In this document: piece by piece, positions 28,338 through 38,101 of the stretch
Position numbering within the stretch: the stretch's first letter is position 1
How the letters are laid out: each line of letters opens with the position of its first letter
Assembly: GCA_027494135.1 (NCBI GenBank)
Contig: JAOSJK010000012.1
Span: 734,795-798,794, forward strand
Reading direction: 5' to 3'
Source of the DNA: Acidimicrobiia bacterium
GTDB taxonomy: Bacteria; Actinomycetota; Acidimicrobiia; IMCC26256; PALSA-610
DNA length: 64,000 bases
Notes under the pieces: generated by a model
Seen by the model: the letters and a program-made list of their open reading frames with translations, nothing else
What the model was told of the DNA's origin: nothing
The model's database searches: none
Translations under genes and position numbers: made by a program

Positions 28338-30418
28338 GTGGCAGATCTTCCCGCAACCGCGGGCCACTCCATTCGACGCGAGACGACGCCGAGCGACTCG
28401 GCGCCGTCAGTCGACGCCGACGTGCGCGCCGAGGGACTCGACCGCGCGCACCGCTTGGCGCCTTCCTGGGCGGCCTTCGCTCCTCTAGGGTCCCTGCTGC
28501 TCGCCGCCGTGATCGGCGACGCGATTCCGCTCGGCCGACGCCTGCTGTGGGCGGGGATCGTCTCGCTGGCAGCGGCCTACCTCTGCCTCGTCTCTTGGAG
28601 GCGAACCCGGCTGCGGCACCGGGGACGAGCGGCCGGGGGCGGCACAGCGGGACTTGTCGGTCACGCATTTCTGGGCGCCGCGTGGGGCTCGGTAGCGCTG
28701 ATCGCGTTTCCCGGTGCAGAGCGCACCGACATCCGAGCCGTGGTCATCCTCTTCGCGTCGATCACCTCGACCCTGGCCACAGTCGCCTCTGCCGCCGCCG
28801 GTCCGTCGTACTTCGCGGCGATCCAGATACCTCTCATACTGCCCATCGCACTCGTGGTCGGCTTCACGGATGATCGGCTGAATCGCCTTCTCGCCATTGC
28901 GATCCCCTTCTACTTCCTGATACTGGCCACTGTGCATCGTGGCCTGCACCAGAGCGCGATCCGAGAGCTTCGTCTGGCGCACTCCAACAACACCCTCGTA
29001 GGCTCGCTCGTAGCGGAGCAGGACCGCACCGCCGACGCCAATCGACGTCTGCGCGAGGCCAACTACCGCCTCAGCCGCCAGGCCGCCCACGACGGTCTCA
29101 CCGGGCTCCCCAATCGCGCCGCCTTCCTCGACGCGCTCGACCGGGCCGTAGCCACGAGCCTCAGGCACGACCACGGGATCGCAGTGCTCTACTTCGACCT
29201 CGATCACTTCAAGATCGTCAACGACTCACTGGGGCACCGCGCAGGCGACGAACTGCTGGTTGCCGTCGCTCACCGACTCGAACCGCTCCTGCGACCGGAG
29301 GACCTGCCGTCACGTCTCGGAGGCGACGAGTTCACCGTGCTGTTGTCGCGCATAGACGACCTGCTCGAAGCAGTACGCGTGGCGGAGCGACTCCGCTGCG
29401 CGATGGCGGAGCCGTTCGCCGTCGCCGGACGCCGTGTACAGATCTCGGTGAGCATCGGCGTGCGACGAACCTCGGTGTGAGCAACACGGCCGCCGATCTC
29501 ATCGCGCACTCCGATGCCGCGCAGTACCTGGCCAAGCAGGAGGGTCGCGACCGAGTCGAGGTCTTCGACGCGACCCTGCGTGACGCCCTCCTGCACCGCC
29601 TTGGGGAAGAAGCATCCCTGCGTGGGGCGCTGGACGAAGGTCGGATCGTCCCCTTCTTCCAGCCTCAGGTCGACCTCGCCAGCGGCGCGATCATCGGCGT
29701 CGAGGCCCTGGCCCGCTGGGATCATCCCGAGCGCGGGGTCCTCGACGCCGGGCTCTTCATGAACGTCGCGGAGGAGAGCGGGGTGCTCGAAGACCTCGAC
29801 ACCGCCATCTCGGCTGCCGCGATTCGCGCGCGCGCCGAGCTGCACCGACGCGGCGTCGCTACGTCATTCCGCATGTGGTTGAACATCTCACCGCTCCACA
29901 TAACGAACTACGAGATGGGTCGCCGCTTCTACGAGGTCCTCGCAGAGGAAGATGCCAGCCCGGATTGGTTCGGTATCGAGATCACCGAGACGGCGTTCCT
30001 CTCAGACACCGCGAGCGTCGCCGAACAGCTCGCCGTCATCCGCGCGCTCGGCATAAAGGTTGCTCTCGACGACTTCGGCACCGGCCACTCGTCACTGACT
30101 CTGCTTCGAGAGCTCCCACTCGACGAGATCAAGATCGACCGCTCGTTCGTGGCGGAGATCCTCGAGAGCCCAGCTGCGGGCTCGATCGTCACCGCTCTGG
30201 TAGGCCTCGCCCAGAGCCTTGGGCTGAAGGTCGTCGCCGAGGGAGTCGAGTCCCACGAGCAGGCCGACCATCTGCGCGCCCTGGGCGCCCAGACCGGGCA
30301 GGGATGGCTCTGGGCGAGGGCCCTCCCGCTCGACGAGCTGATCCGCTCCGATCGCATCAGCATCAGCGGACCGGATCGCGCGCTTCGTGTCGAGCAACCA
30401 CCGGCGCGCACTGCTTGA
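28338..30418 (+). CDS. Membrane GGDEF-EAL cyclic-di-GMP enzyme (frameshifted)
   Basis: About 693 residues. Start GTG 28338. Residues about 40-200 hold five to six membrane segments of an unassigned sensor module, then a short coiled region, a GGDEF domain with intact SRLGGDEFTVL near residue 327, and an EAL domain with GVEALARW near 455 and LDDFGTGHSSL. A stop at 29478-29480 splits the last 30 residues of the GGDEF domain (HSDAAQYLAKQEGRDRV) into the next frame. One missing G in TCGG(G)TGTG would repair it, so I treat it as one gene although it looks like a GTGA overlap. Both synthase and phosphodiesterase motifs appear intact. Confidence 0.87.
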
Positions 30419-30498
30419 CTCAGGTCCGCCGACGACCTTGGGTCTTCCGGGGACAACCTGCTGATACCGTCCTTCGACCTGGACGCAGTGAGGTCACG

Positions 30499-31182
30499 AT
30501 GGACGAGATCGACTACGGGTCCCTCTACAGGCAGACGCGCGAGGCGATGTGTTCCTTCGTGACCGGCCTCGACGACGGGCAGCTTGCGGTACGACTCCCC
30601 GCAGTGCCCGAGTGGACCGCGCGCGACGCCATCGCACACGTCACCGGCATCTGCACCGACATACTCTCGGGGAACCTCGCAGACGTCGGCAGTGACGCGT
30701 GGACGGCCGCGCAGGTGGTCGCCCGTCGGGGCGCTGACGTCGCGTCGATAGTCGCCGAATGGTCCGAGGTGAGCCCGCAGATCGAGGCCATGGCCGGCGC
30801 TGCCGGTCCGGAGATGGCGTCGCTACTGATCTCGGATCTCGTCACCCACGACCTCGACGTGCGCGGGGCCTTCGGCGACACCTCTGCACGCAGCTCTCCC
30901 GCGACCGCCCTCGTGTACGACTTCTACGCCACGAATCTGGGTACGCGCCTGGACGGGATCGGGGCGCCGGCGCTGCGCGTCATCGCCGACAGATCAGAGG
31001 GGATCGTAGGTTCGGGCGAGCCGGCTGCGACCGTTCGCGCGTCACGCTTCGAGTTGATCCGCGCCCTGAGCGGCCGCCGAAGTGCCGGACAGATCCGCGC
31101 CTACGACTGGGACGGCGACTCGGAGCCGTACGTCGAAGCGTTCGCCGAGTACCCCATGCGCGGCACCCCTCTCAACGAGTAG
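30499..31182 (+). CDS. Maleylpyruvate isomerase-like mycothiol-dependent family protein
   Basis: A 227-residue protein starting at ATG 30499. The four-helix DinB-like N-terminal domain contains PAVPEWTARDAIAHVTGICTD, with the metal-binding His of this superfamily, and a later LISDLVTHDLDVRGAFG carrying the second His pair. The C-terminal part resembles the SCP-2-like half of the family. Members are found mostly in mycothiol-making actinobacteria and open or conjugate substrates with mycothiol. The actual substrate is unknown. Confidence 0.75.
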   Translation: MDEIDYGSLYRQTREAMCSFVTGLDDGQLAVRLPAVPEWTARDAIAHVTGICTDILSGNLADVGSDAWTAAQVVARRGADVASIVAEWSEVSPQIEAMAGAAGPEMASLLISDLVTHDLDVRGAFGDTSARSSPATALVYDFYATNLGTRLDGIGAPALRVIADRSEGIVGSGEPAATVRASRFELIRALSGRRSAGQIRAYDWDGDSEPYVEAFAEYPMRGTPLNE

Positions 31183-31540
31183 CCGGGGCTTTCGCACCTG
31201 TGGAATCCGCGGCGGCCGCTCGCCGTGCGCGGACTGCTCGGAACCGGAGAACGGCCTGCCTGCCCTCGGCGGGCTGGATCAAGATCGTGCCCCCGGGTTG
31301 GACCTCGATCCTGCTGAACTCCTGCCAGGTGCCGAACACCGCTGCCCTGGCGGGGTCGGCCGCCATCTCCATCGACTGATACCGGTGCCCATCGAGATCC
31401 AGCAGCCACCGGGCGAGCGATGACTCGATCAGGTGGTAGCGCGAGCTGACTGCGCAGAGGTAGGGGGCGAGCATCCGACGGAGATCATCGGTCTCTCGCG
31501 CGGTCGTTGGGCTCATCACCAGGTCCGGCTCCTCGGCCAC
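31172..31540 (-). CDS. Hypothetical protein
   Basis: A 122-residue protein. GTG 31540 with GAGGG upstream is the longest start; ATG 31516 with GAGGAG 12 bases upstream is an alternative. No family recognised. It has APYLCAVSSRYHLIESSLARWLLDLDGHRY and GTWQEFSRIEVQPGGTILIQP, mixed helix then strand, with a basic Ala-rich tail. The stop overlaps the 3' end of the preceding convergent gene by 11 bases. Reading looks protein-like, but reality is not certain. Confidence 0.5.
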   Translation of the reverse strand: MAEEPDLVMSPTTARETDDLRRMLAPYLCAVSSRYHLIESSLARWLLDLDGHRYQSMEMAADPARAAVFGTWQEFSRIEVQPGGTILIQPAEGRQAVLRFRAVRARRAAAADSTGAKAPATR

Positions 31541-31686
31541 CCTCTACCCTCACGTGGTAGGGCGCGGTCAGTGTCATCGAGCAGAGTGGCAGTCCGACGT
31601 GACGATCATGTGACGCTCCGGTCGCGGTGGGCCGCGATGTGCCGGAACCGGGCACCCATGGTCGAGCTGCCGCACACAGCGCAGGA

Positions 31687-32250
31687 ATGACCACTTTCAG
31701 TGCTGTGGATGCGGGGCTTGTCGCGCGATCGCAACACAAGGCGCTTCCTATCGGCAGACTCGGCTCGGATGATCACAGCGTGAGTCGGCGGGAGGAGGGA
31801 GCGATCGACCTGACGCTTCCCGTGGACGCACCTCGAGTTCTGGTCACGGGCACCGATCGATGGGCCACCGACCGTGCGGCCCGCGTGCTGGCGAAATCCG
31901 GGTGCGAGGTGCTCCGTTGCCACGACGATGACGTGGCAACCGGCTCCTGCTACGCGCTCGAGCCCGACAGGGTCTGTCCGCTCGACTCAGGCTTCGACGT
32001 CGCCGTGACGATCCGGCCACGACCCCTGCCACGGCCGACCATCTCCGAGTTCGGCGCCGTCTGCGCCCATCGTGCCGGGATGCCGGTCGTCGTCGCCGGG
32101 AACACTGTGCTGAACCCCTTCGCCCAGATCGCCGCAGCGGTCACCTCCGAGGACGACCTGATGACCACGGTTGCGCGGGTCGCGGACAGCGTCGAGGACC
32201 GGGCTGTCCTCGACTTCGCCACGGTGGCGCCCACCACAGAGCTCCGCTGA
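31687..32250 (+). CDS. Hypothetical protein with Rossmann-like core
   Basis: Up to 187 residues from ATG 31687, which has a weakly spaced AGGA; GTG 31783 is an alternative start. The core reads PRVLVTGTDRWATDRAARVLAKSGCEVLRCHDDD, a beta-alpha-beta pattern reminiscent of nucleotide-binding folds but without a full GxGxxG. Later comes FDVAVTIRPRPLP and VVVAGNTVLNPFAQIA. I do not recognise a named family. Single gene, divergent from 31172-31540. Confidence 0.55.
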   Translation: MTTFSAVDAGLVARSQHKALPIGRLGSDDHSVSRREEGAIDLTLPVDAPRVLVTGTDRWATDRAARVLAKSGCEVLRCHDDDVATGSCYALEPDRVCPLDSGFDVAVTIRPRPLPRPTISEFGAVCAHRAGMPVVVAGNTVLNPFAQIAAAVTSEDDLMTTVARVADSVEDRAVLDFATVAPTTELR

Positions 32251-32307
32251 CGCTCCCTCGTCGCCTGGCATTGCAGGAGGGCGTCCGTACGGTGCTGCGC
32301 GATCCGC

Positions 32308-32910
32308 TCAGCGACTCCCGGCTGCCCCGTAGTCGCGCCTGGTCACCGGACGCTCGACTATCGACCCGTCGATCGCCGGCACTGCGACCGCCTCTCCGTC
32401 CACCTGGAACCGGACTCGCTCGATGCCCTCGATCCCCGTTGCCGTGAAGACGATCTGGGCCAGCGCGTCGGTCTGCTCACCGGTTCCCAGCTCGAGGAAG
32501 TATTCATCGACCGCGACGATCGCGACCCCCCGATCGACGGAGACCGCGCGGATGTCGGCCTCCGGCGGGACCGCTCCGTGGAGACCGAGCGCGGCCTCGT
32601 CGTCGGTCGGCCCCAGAGAGAGGATTGCAAGCGCAGCCCGCAGCGTCACACGCTCGTCCTCGAGAGTGCGCGCAACCGGTACAGGGCCGGCCGGTCCGAC
32701 CATGAACACGGTCACCTGGGCTCCAACCGGCCGGGTCGTCGTGGTGGTGGCCGGCGGGGCCGTCGTAGGTGGGGCCAGCAGTCCGAACGGCACGTCCTGC
32801 GCGCCGATCTCGTCGGGCCTGTCCTGGGCCGACGGTCCGCACGCAGTGACCACGAGGGCAGCCGACACCGCCGCGCCCCACCATCGCGATCGCGCCCGAG
32901 GCCGACTCAC
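32308..32910 (-). CDS. GerMN-domain lipoprotein (LpqB-like position)
   Basis: A 200-residue lipoprotein: signal SRWWGAAVSAALVVTAC with lipobox Cys near residue 24, a Thr/Pro-rich linker, then a GerMN domain (LRAALAILSLGPTDDEAALGL, VSVDRGVAIVAVDEYFLELG, IVFTATGIEGIERVRFQVDG). It overlaps the histidine kinase stop by 4 bases. In actinobacteria mtrA-mtrB is followed by lpqB, a larger GerMN lipoprotein that modulates MtrB. This shorter protein occupies the same place and probably has a similar role. Confidence 0.82.
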   Translation of the reverse strand: MSRPRARSRWWGAAVSAALVVTACGPSAQDRPDEIGAQDVPFGLLAPPTTAPPATTTTTRPVGAQVTVFMVGPAGPVPVARTLEDERVTLRAALAILSLGPTDDEAALGLHGAVPPEADIRAVSVDRGVAIVAVDEYFLELGTGEQTDALAQIVFTATGIEGIERVRFQVDGEAVAVPAIDGSIVERPVTRRDYGAAGSR

Positions 32911-34301
32911 GCCGGGATCTCCACCACGAAGCGCGCTCCCACTCCACCCGCGCCGTCTTCCACCCAGACCCGGCCCCCCAGGCTCCTGGCATGCTCGGCG
33001 ACGATCGCCAGCCCCAGACCCGCACCGGACGCGCTACCTTCGGAGCCCCTCCTTCCGGCCGTCGCACCCCTCGAGAAGCGCTCGAAGACCGCGTCGCGCT
33101 GGTCGATCGGAACTCCCGGCCCCTTGTCCTCCACCGAGATGCGCACGACACCCAGGTCGCGATCGACCGTGACAAGACTGGCTCCCAATCCATAGGTGCG
33201 CGCATTCTCCAAGAGGTTCGTGAGAATACGGGTCACGCGTCGACGATCGGTCGCTATGCGCGTGCCGGCGACGTTCGGAGCCAGCTCAACCACGCAGTCG
33301 CCGCCCGAGATGCTCCCGACGATCGCCAGAACGAGCTCGCCGAGCGGCACATCCTCTATCTCCAGGAGATCCGCACCCGCGTCCGCTCGCCCGAGCTCGA
33401 GCAGCTCCTCGAGGACGCGGCGGAACCGGGTCGTCTCGGTGGCTATCAGATCAGCAGCCTCGGCTGCCCGGGGAGTCATCGATTCGCGCTCGCCGGCGAG
33501 GACATCGGCGGCGGTGGCCAGGGTAGTGAGCGGCGACCGCAGCTCGTGGCTGACGTCGGATGCGAAGCGTGCGTCGCGGTCGATGCGCCGTTGGAGCGCG
33601 TCGGCCATCGCGTTGAACGATCTCGACACCCGCTGCAGCTGCGCATCGCGCTGCCGTCCGAGGCGCGCTGTGAGGTCGCCCCCGGCGATCCTCGCGGAGG
33701 CCGCGCTCACCTCCGCAACCGGTCGGATGATCCGGCGGCTTGCCCACCAACCGACAAGAGCTGCGGCGAGGCCCGTGCCCACAGCGGCGACCATCAGGGA
33801 GCTGCGAATCACCGCGAGCGTCCGTTCCAGCTCGTCGAGTGAGACGATCTCGTAGTAGACGAGGTCGATCGACGGCACCGGTGTAGCCACCACGAGACGC
33901 AGCTCCCCGAGGAGGTCTGAGCGCTGACTCGCCGCGACTCCGTCGCGCGCCTTGCGTCTCAGTTCGATCGGCAGACTGTCCTCCCCGAAGGCGACGCTGC
34001 TACCGAACCACTCGTCACCGCGATTTATCAGCGCCTGCGCACCAACCGGGAGCTCGACTCTCTCCAGCGCCTGCCGGGGCGTCGTGTTCTCCGCAACGAG
34101 AACCTCACGAACGAGACGAGCATCCACGAAGGATTGACGAGTCGCCGTCTCCGTCCGCTCGCGCATCAGGTATCGCTCACTCAGCAGATAGGTCCCGGTA
34201 GACACCGCGGCGGTAACCATCACGCTCACCGCGGCGAAGCCGACGATGAGCCGCGCTCTGAGTCCGCCGCGGGCACGTGCGAGAAGCCGACCGATGTTCA
34301 C
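32907..34301 (-). CDS. mtrB: Sensor histidine kinase, MtrB-like
   Basis: A 464-residue membrane kinase: first TM near residues 16-38, extracytoplasmic loop, second TM near 166-188, HAMP (RRIIRPVAEVSAASARIAGGDL), H-box FASDVSHELRSPLTTLA near 245-260, N-box RILTNLLENARTYG, D-box EDKGPGVP and G-box GAGLGLAIV. Start overlaps the response-regulator stop as ATGA. Together with the preceding regulator and following GerMN lipoprotein it forms an MtrAB-LpqB-like system, in known cases controlling envelope and cell-wall genes. Confidence 0.87.
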   Translation of the reverse strand: MNIGRLLARARGGLRARLIVGFAAVSVMVTAAVSTGTYLLSERYLMRERTETATRQSFVDARLVREVLVAENTTPRQALERVELPVGAQALINRGDEWFGSSVAFGEDSLPIELRRKARDGVAASQRSDLLGELRLVVATPVPSIDLVYYEIVSLDELERTLAVIRSSLMVAAVGTGLAAALVGWWASRRIIRPVAEVSAASARIAGGDLTARLGRQRDAQLQRVSRSFNAMADALQRRIDRDARFASDVSHELRSPLTTLATAADVLAGERESMTPRAAEAADLIATETTRFRRVLEELLELGRADAGADLLEIEDVPLGELVLAIVGSISGGDCVVELAPNVAGTRIATDRRRVTRILTNLLENARTYGLGASLVTVDRDLGVVRISVEDKGPGVPIDQRDAVFERFSRGATAGRRGSEGSASGAGLGLAIVAEHARSLGGRVWVEDGAGGVGARFVVEIPA

Positions 34302-34978
34302 GGCTCGAGCTTGTAGCCGAAGCCGCGCACCGTCACGATCAACTTCGGGTGCGCGGGGTCCGTCTCGACCTTCGTTCGCAGGCGGCGGATGTGAGCATCC
34401 ACCAGCCGTGTGTCGCCGAGGTAGTCGTAACCCCAGACACGCTCCAACAGCTGCTCCCTGCTGAGGATCTGACCGGCGTGCACTGCCAGCTCGCAGAGAA
34501 GTCGGAACTCAGTGCGCGTGAGCAGGACCGCCTCACCCGCCAGCGTGACCGTCCCGGCCGCCGGGACGATCTCGACATCTCCGAAGCTGAAGTGGGCTGG
34601 ACTCGACTCTGTGGGCCTTGCGCGCCTCAGCAGAGCGCGGAGGCGGGCTACGAGCTCACGCACCTCGAACGGCTTCGTGACGTAGTCGTCGGCACCGAGC
34701 TCCAGACCCGCAACCACGTCGTGGGTATCGGTGCGCGCCGTCACGATCACTATCGGGAGCCTGCTGCGGTGCCGGATCTCGCGGATCACATCGAACCCAT
34801 GCACTCCCGGGAGCATCAGGTCGACGAGAGCGATGTCGACCCGCCCCCTATCGAGCCAGACGAAGGCATCCTCGCCGGATTCCGCCTCGAGCACCTCCCA
34901 GCCTTCGCCTTCGAGGGCGAGTCGGAGCGAGCTGCGGATGCCGGGATCGTCCTCGACGACCAGAACTCGATCAACCAT
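34298..34978 (-). CDS. mtrA: OmpR-family response regulator, MtrA-like
   Basis: A 226-residue regulator from ATG 34978 (MVDRVLVVEDDPG). Receiver domain with acidic pair ED at 9-10 and phosphoacceptor Asp53 in ALVDLMLPG, conserved TA(R) and VTKPF. The winged-helix output domain includes EFRLLCELAVHAGQILSREQLLERVWGYDYLGDTRLVDAHIRRLR, very like MtrA. First of the two-component pair; 66 bases separate it from the STAS gene upstream. Confidence 0.88.
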   Translation of the reverse strand: MVDRVLVVEDDPGIRSSLRLALEGEGWEVLEAESGEDAFVWLDRGRVDIALVDLMLPGVHGFDVIREIRHRSRLPIVIVTARTDTHDVVAGLELGADDYVTKPFEVRELVARLRALLRRARPTESSPAHFSFGDVEIVPAAGTVTLAGEAVLLTRTEFRLLCELAVHAGQILSREQLLERVWGYDYLGDTRLVDAHIRRLRTKVETDPAHPKLIVTVRGFGYKLEP

Positions 34979-35043
34979 CCCGACGATCATGCCTCACCGA
35001 CGACGCCGCCACCGGGAGGCGCCGGGACCGGGCCCTTGTTGCG

Positions 35044-35474
35044 CTACTCGCCGGCGGAGCCCACTCGAATGCGGAGATGGGTCCCCGCGGCGATGCGGGC
35101 GAGCCCGGCAACGACATCCGAGCTCCAGCCATCCACTCCACGGAGATCGACCTCGATGAACTGACCCGGGGCTGGGCACGACGCGCAGCATCGAGTGCCC
35201 CTTCCACGATCTCCATGCCACGATCGTCGAGAGTCCCTCTCACCTCCAGGATCACGCCCATCTCGGTTCCGGTCACTGCGACCTCGACCGGACCGGCAAC
35301 CGACAGCGCGGCGGCTTCAGGACCGGAATCGGTCAGAACGGGGGAGGCCGATCGAGGGAGCTGCACGATTGGCAGCCTCGCCCACCGACTTTGCGGTTGT
35401 GTGACGAACCGATCACGTATCGGAGTCGACGCGGAGCGCGCCCGAGCGATGTCGCGTCCGCGCCCGACGCGCAT
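35044..35474 (-). CDS. STAS-domain protein (frameshifted, start uncertain)
   Basis: The recognisable domain reads GVILEVRGTLDDRGMEIVEGALDAA. After a one-base correction near 35165, in the CCCCGGG run, it continues as QFIEVDLRGVDGWSSDVVAGLARIAAG and HLRIRVGSAGE before a stop at 35044-35046. STAS domains act as anti-anti-sigma factors or sensors; the usual phosphorylated Ser region here is GWSSDVV. The true start is unclear: the frame is open to ATG 35474, with a GTG inside (LPIVQLP). Lies just upstream of mtrA on the same strand. Confidence 0.65.
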
Positions 35475-35499
35475 GCAGCTGGGCCGACGACAGAGGCGC

Positions 35500-36459
35500 T
35501 CAGGCTGTCGCTGTCTCGATGCGGGAGAGGACTTCGTCGTCGAGAAGGGCCAAGACGTCGAGGGTTTCCAGGTTCTCGCGAAGCTGCTCGATCCGACTCG
35601 CTCCGGTGATCACCGAGGAGACGCGCGGGTTGCGCGCACACCACGCGATAGCCAGTTGCGCGAGGCTGCATCCGAGGTCGTCCGCGACCGGCTTCAGGCG
35701 CCGCACCTTCTCGTTCGCCTCCGCCGCAGTGAGCATGCCTCGCATCCACTCATAACCGGGCAGCGCCCCGCGACTGCCGTCGGGGACACCGTCGAGATAC
35801 TTGCCGGTCAGGAGACCAGAAGCCAGCGGGCTCCAGGTGGTGAGACCCAGGCCGGTGTCGTCGTAGAGGCGCAGGTACTCGAACTCGACCTTGCCGCGGT
35901 GCAGGAGGTTGTACTGCGGCTGTTCCATGACTGGCTTGCGCAGGTGATGACGCTCGGCGATCTCCCAAGCTGCACGGATCTCGTCGGCAGTCCACTCGGA
36001 TGTCCCCCAGTAGAGCGCCCTGCCACTCGCCACGATGTCGGACATCGCCCACACCGTCTCCTCGATCGGCGTATTCGGGTCGGCACGATGACAGTAGAGG
36101 AGATCCACGAAGTCGAGCCCGAGACGCTCGAGCGAGCCGTCGATCGCGTTCAGCAGGTACTTGCGATTGAGCGTGTTGCGGGTATTGACCCCACCATGTA
36201 TCCCCCAGAAGACCTTCGTCGAGACGAGGTAGCTGTGACGCGCCCAGCCGAGACGCTTCAGAGCCAGGCCCATGATGCGCTCCGACTCGCCGCCCGCGTA
36301 CGACTCGGCGTTGTCGAAGAAGTTGACGCCCGCGTCGTATGCCTCCTGCATGGTCACGAGGGCCGCATCGTCGTCGATCTGTGGGCCGAAGGTCACCCAT
36401 GAGCCGAGCGAGAGCAGGCTGACCTTCACCCCCGAGCGTCCGAGCCGGCGATACTCCAC
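35500..36459 (-). CDS. Aldo/keto reductase
   Basis: A 319-residue (beta/alpha)8 oxidoreductase of the Kv-beta-like/YghZ group. The catalytic tetrad is visible as Asp in FFDNAES, Tyr in ESYAGGESE, Lys in VSTKVFWG and His in [14 protein letters not shown]-site pattern WTADEI and [14 protein letters not shown] near the C-terminus. Standalone gene on the minus strand; substrate unknown. Confidence 0.9.
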   Translation of the reverse strand: MEYRRLGRSGVKVSLLSLGSWVTFGPQIDDDAALVTMQEAYDAGVNFFDNAESYAGGESERIMGLALKRLGWARHSYLVSTKVFWGIHGGVNTRNTLNRKYLLNAIDGSLERLGLDFVDLLYCHRADPNTPIEETVWAMSDIVASGRALYWGTSEWTADEIRAAWEIAERHHLRKPVMEQPQYNLLHRGKVEFEYLRLYDDTGLGLTTWSPLASGLLTGKYLDGVPDGSRGALPGYEWMRGMLTAAEANEKVRRLKPVADDLGCSLAQLAIAWCARNPRVSSVITGASRIEQLRENLETLDVLALLDDEVLSRIETATA

Positions 36460-36547
36460 GGGCTGCTCCTCCCCGGGCCTGAAACCCTGTCCGAGACTGG
36501 ACGGAGCCTAACTGGCCCGGCTCTCGCCTGAGCCCGCGGGGCGCCGC

Positions 36548-37963
36548 TCACGCCTGCCACGCTCGGCGGATGTGGCGGCGCGGGCCCCGCCGTCGTTGTG
36601 CTCGCCGCTGCCGCGCACTCACACGCCCGGCACCATTGCCGCTGCCATTGCCGCTGCCGTTACCTCTGCCGTTGCTGCTGCCGTTGCGGGCGCGGTTTCG
36701 GGCACGGTTGCGGGCTGCCGACGTGCCACGACGTGCGGACCGCTCTCGCCCGGGTGCACGGCGCTCGGGGCGCTCCACGCTCGCAGGGCGCTCCACGTGC
36801 TCCTTCCGAGCGGGCCGCGTTTGCGCGTCACCGCGCGACGCCATGAGCTCGTCGGCGCCCGGGGCCGTCACGTCACCCGGGAGGCCGAGAATTCGTTGCA
36901 TCCGTCGGGCGTCACGCACCTGGTCGCGCGAGAGGAACGACACGACCACGCCAGACGCCCCCGCTCTCGCGGTACGGCCGGAACGATGCTGGTAGGTCTT
37001 CGAGTCGACCGGAGGGTCGAAGTGCACAACGCACGCGACGTCGTCCACATGGATGCCACGCGCGGCGACATCCGTCGCGATGAGAGCGTCGACGCGTCCG
37101 TGCTGGAAGTCCTTGAGGGCTCGGTCACGTTGCCCCTGGGAGCGGCCGCCGTGTATAGGAGTCGCATTCACACCGGCCTGACCGAGTTGCTTCGCGACGC
37201 GGTCTGCGCCATGCCTGGTACGTGTGAAGACGATCGTCGGGCTCGCAGCGCCGATCACGTCGGCAGCACGCGCGACCCTGTCGGTCGGCTCGACGCGCCA
37301 GAAGTGGTGACGCGCCAAGTGGATGTCGGGCTCTGCCGCTCCGATCTCATGGCGTACCGCATCACGCTGGTAGTCGCGTGTGATGACTGCGACGTCGCCG
37401 TCGAGCGTCGCCGAGAAGAGGACCGTCTGGCGCTCCTCCGCCGTACGATCGAGCAGCCGGCGAACCTCGGGAAGGAAGCCCATGTCGGCCATGCGGTCGG
37501 CCTCGTCTATGACGACGATGTCGACGTCGGCGAGAGTCAACGCGCTCTGCCCCAGGAGGTCGGCGAGACGTCCCGGGCATGCAACGAGGATGTCGACTCC
37601 CTTGCGCAGGTTCTTGCGCTGCGGCTCGTAGCCGACGCCGCCGTACACGACGGCAACCCGTAGGCCCCGAACGCGGGCGAGCGGCTCGAGCTCCCTCTGG
37701 ATCTGGGCGGCGAGCTCCCTGGTGGGGGCGAGCACGAGGGCACGAGGGCGTCGGGGCTGGGCGCGCTCGACACGTGCGACCAGCGGGATCCCGAATGCGA
37801 GGGTCTTGCCGGAGCCCGTAGGGGCACGACCGCAGACGTCGCGTCCGGCGAGGCCGTCGGGGATGGTGGCGGACTGGACCTCGAAGGGCGTCGTAATGCC
37901 CTTGCGCTCGAGCGCGCTCACGAGGTCGGCGGGTACGCCGAGGTCGGTGAAGCTTGTGGACAC
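36548..37963 (-). CDS. DEAD-box RNA helicase
   Basis: A 471-residue helicase. GTG start at 37963 with AGGAGA upstream. Motifs: Q-motif FEVQSATIP, I APTGSGKT, Ia PTRELA, II VIDEADRM, III SAT, IV IVFTRTR, V ATDVAARGIHV, VI HRSGRTAR. The tail of about 100 residues is basic and low-complexity, with RNRARNRARN and a (GN/SGN) repeat followed by an Arg-rich end, suited to RNA binding. Such helicases remodel structured RNA, often in the cold. Confidence 0.92.
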   Translation of the reverse strand: MSTSFTDLGVPADLVSALERKGITTPFEVQSATIPDGLAGRDVCGRAPTGSGKTLAFGIPLVARVERAQPRRPRALVLAPTRELAAQIQRELEPLARVRGLRVAVVYGGVGYEPQRKNLRKGVDILVACPGRLADLLGQSALTLADVDIVVIDEADRMADMGFLPEVRRLLDRTAEERQTVLFSATLDGDVAVITRDYQRDAVRHEIGAAEPDIHLARHHFWRVEPTDRVARAADVIGAASPTIVFTRTRHGADRVAKQLGQAGVNATPIHGGRSQGQRDRALKDFQHGRVDALIATDVAARGIHVDDVACVVHFDPPVDSKTYQHRSGRTARAGASGVVVSFLSRDQVRDARRMQRILGLPGDVTAPGADELMASRGDAQTRPARKEHVERPASVERPERRAPGRERSARRGTSAARNRARNRARNGSSNGRGNGSGNGSGNGAGRVSARQRRAQRRRGPRRHIRRAWQA

Positions 37964-38101
37964 GTTCTCTCCTGGCTCCCCGCTGCGCGGGGATCGTTGC
38001 TACTGATACATCGGACTGCGCACTCGCTCGAGCGCCGATGCCGGTATGCAACGAAGCTGGAGAGGGGGTCGGACGAGGCGGCCCGCCCACGTGAGGGCGT
38101 T

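Noticed and set aside
29477..30418. EAL protein as a separate gene overlapping a GGDEF gene by GTGA
   Set aside because: The split falls inside the last 30 residues of the GGDEF domain; one missing G in a G-run restores a single fused protein.
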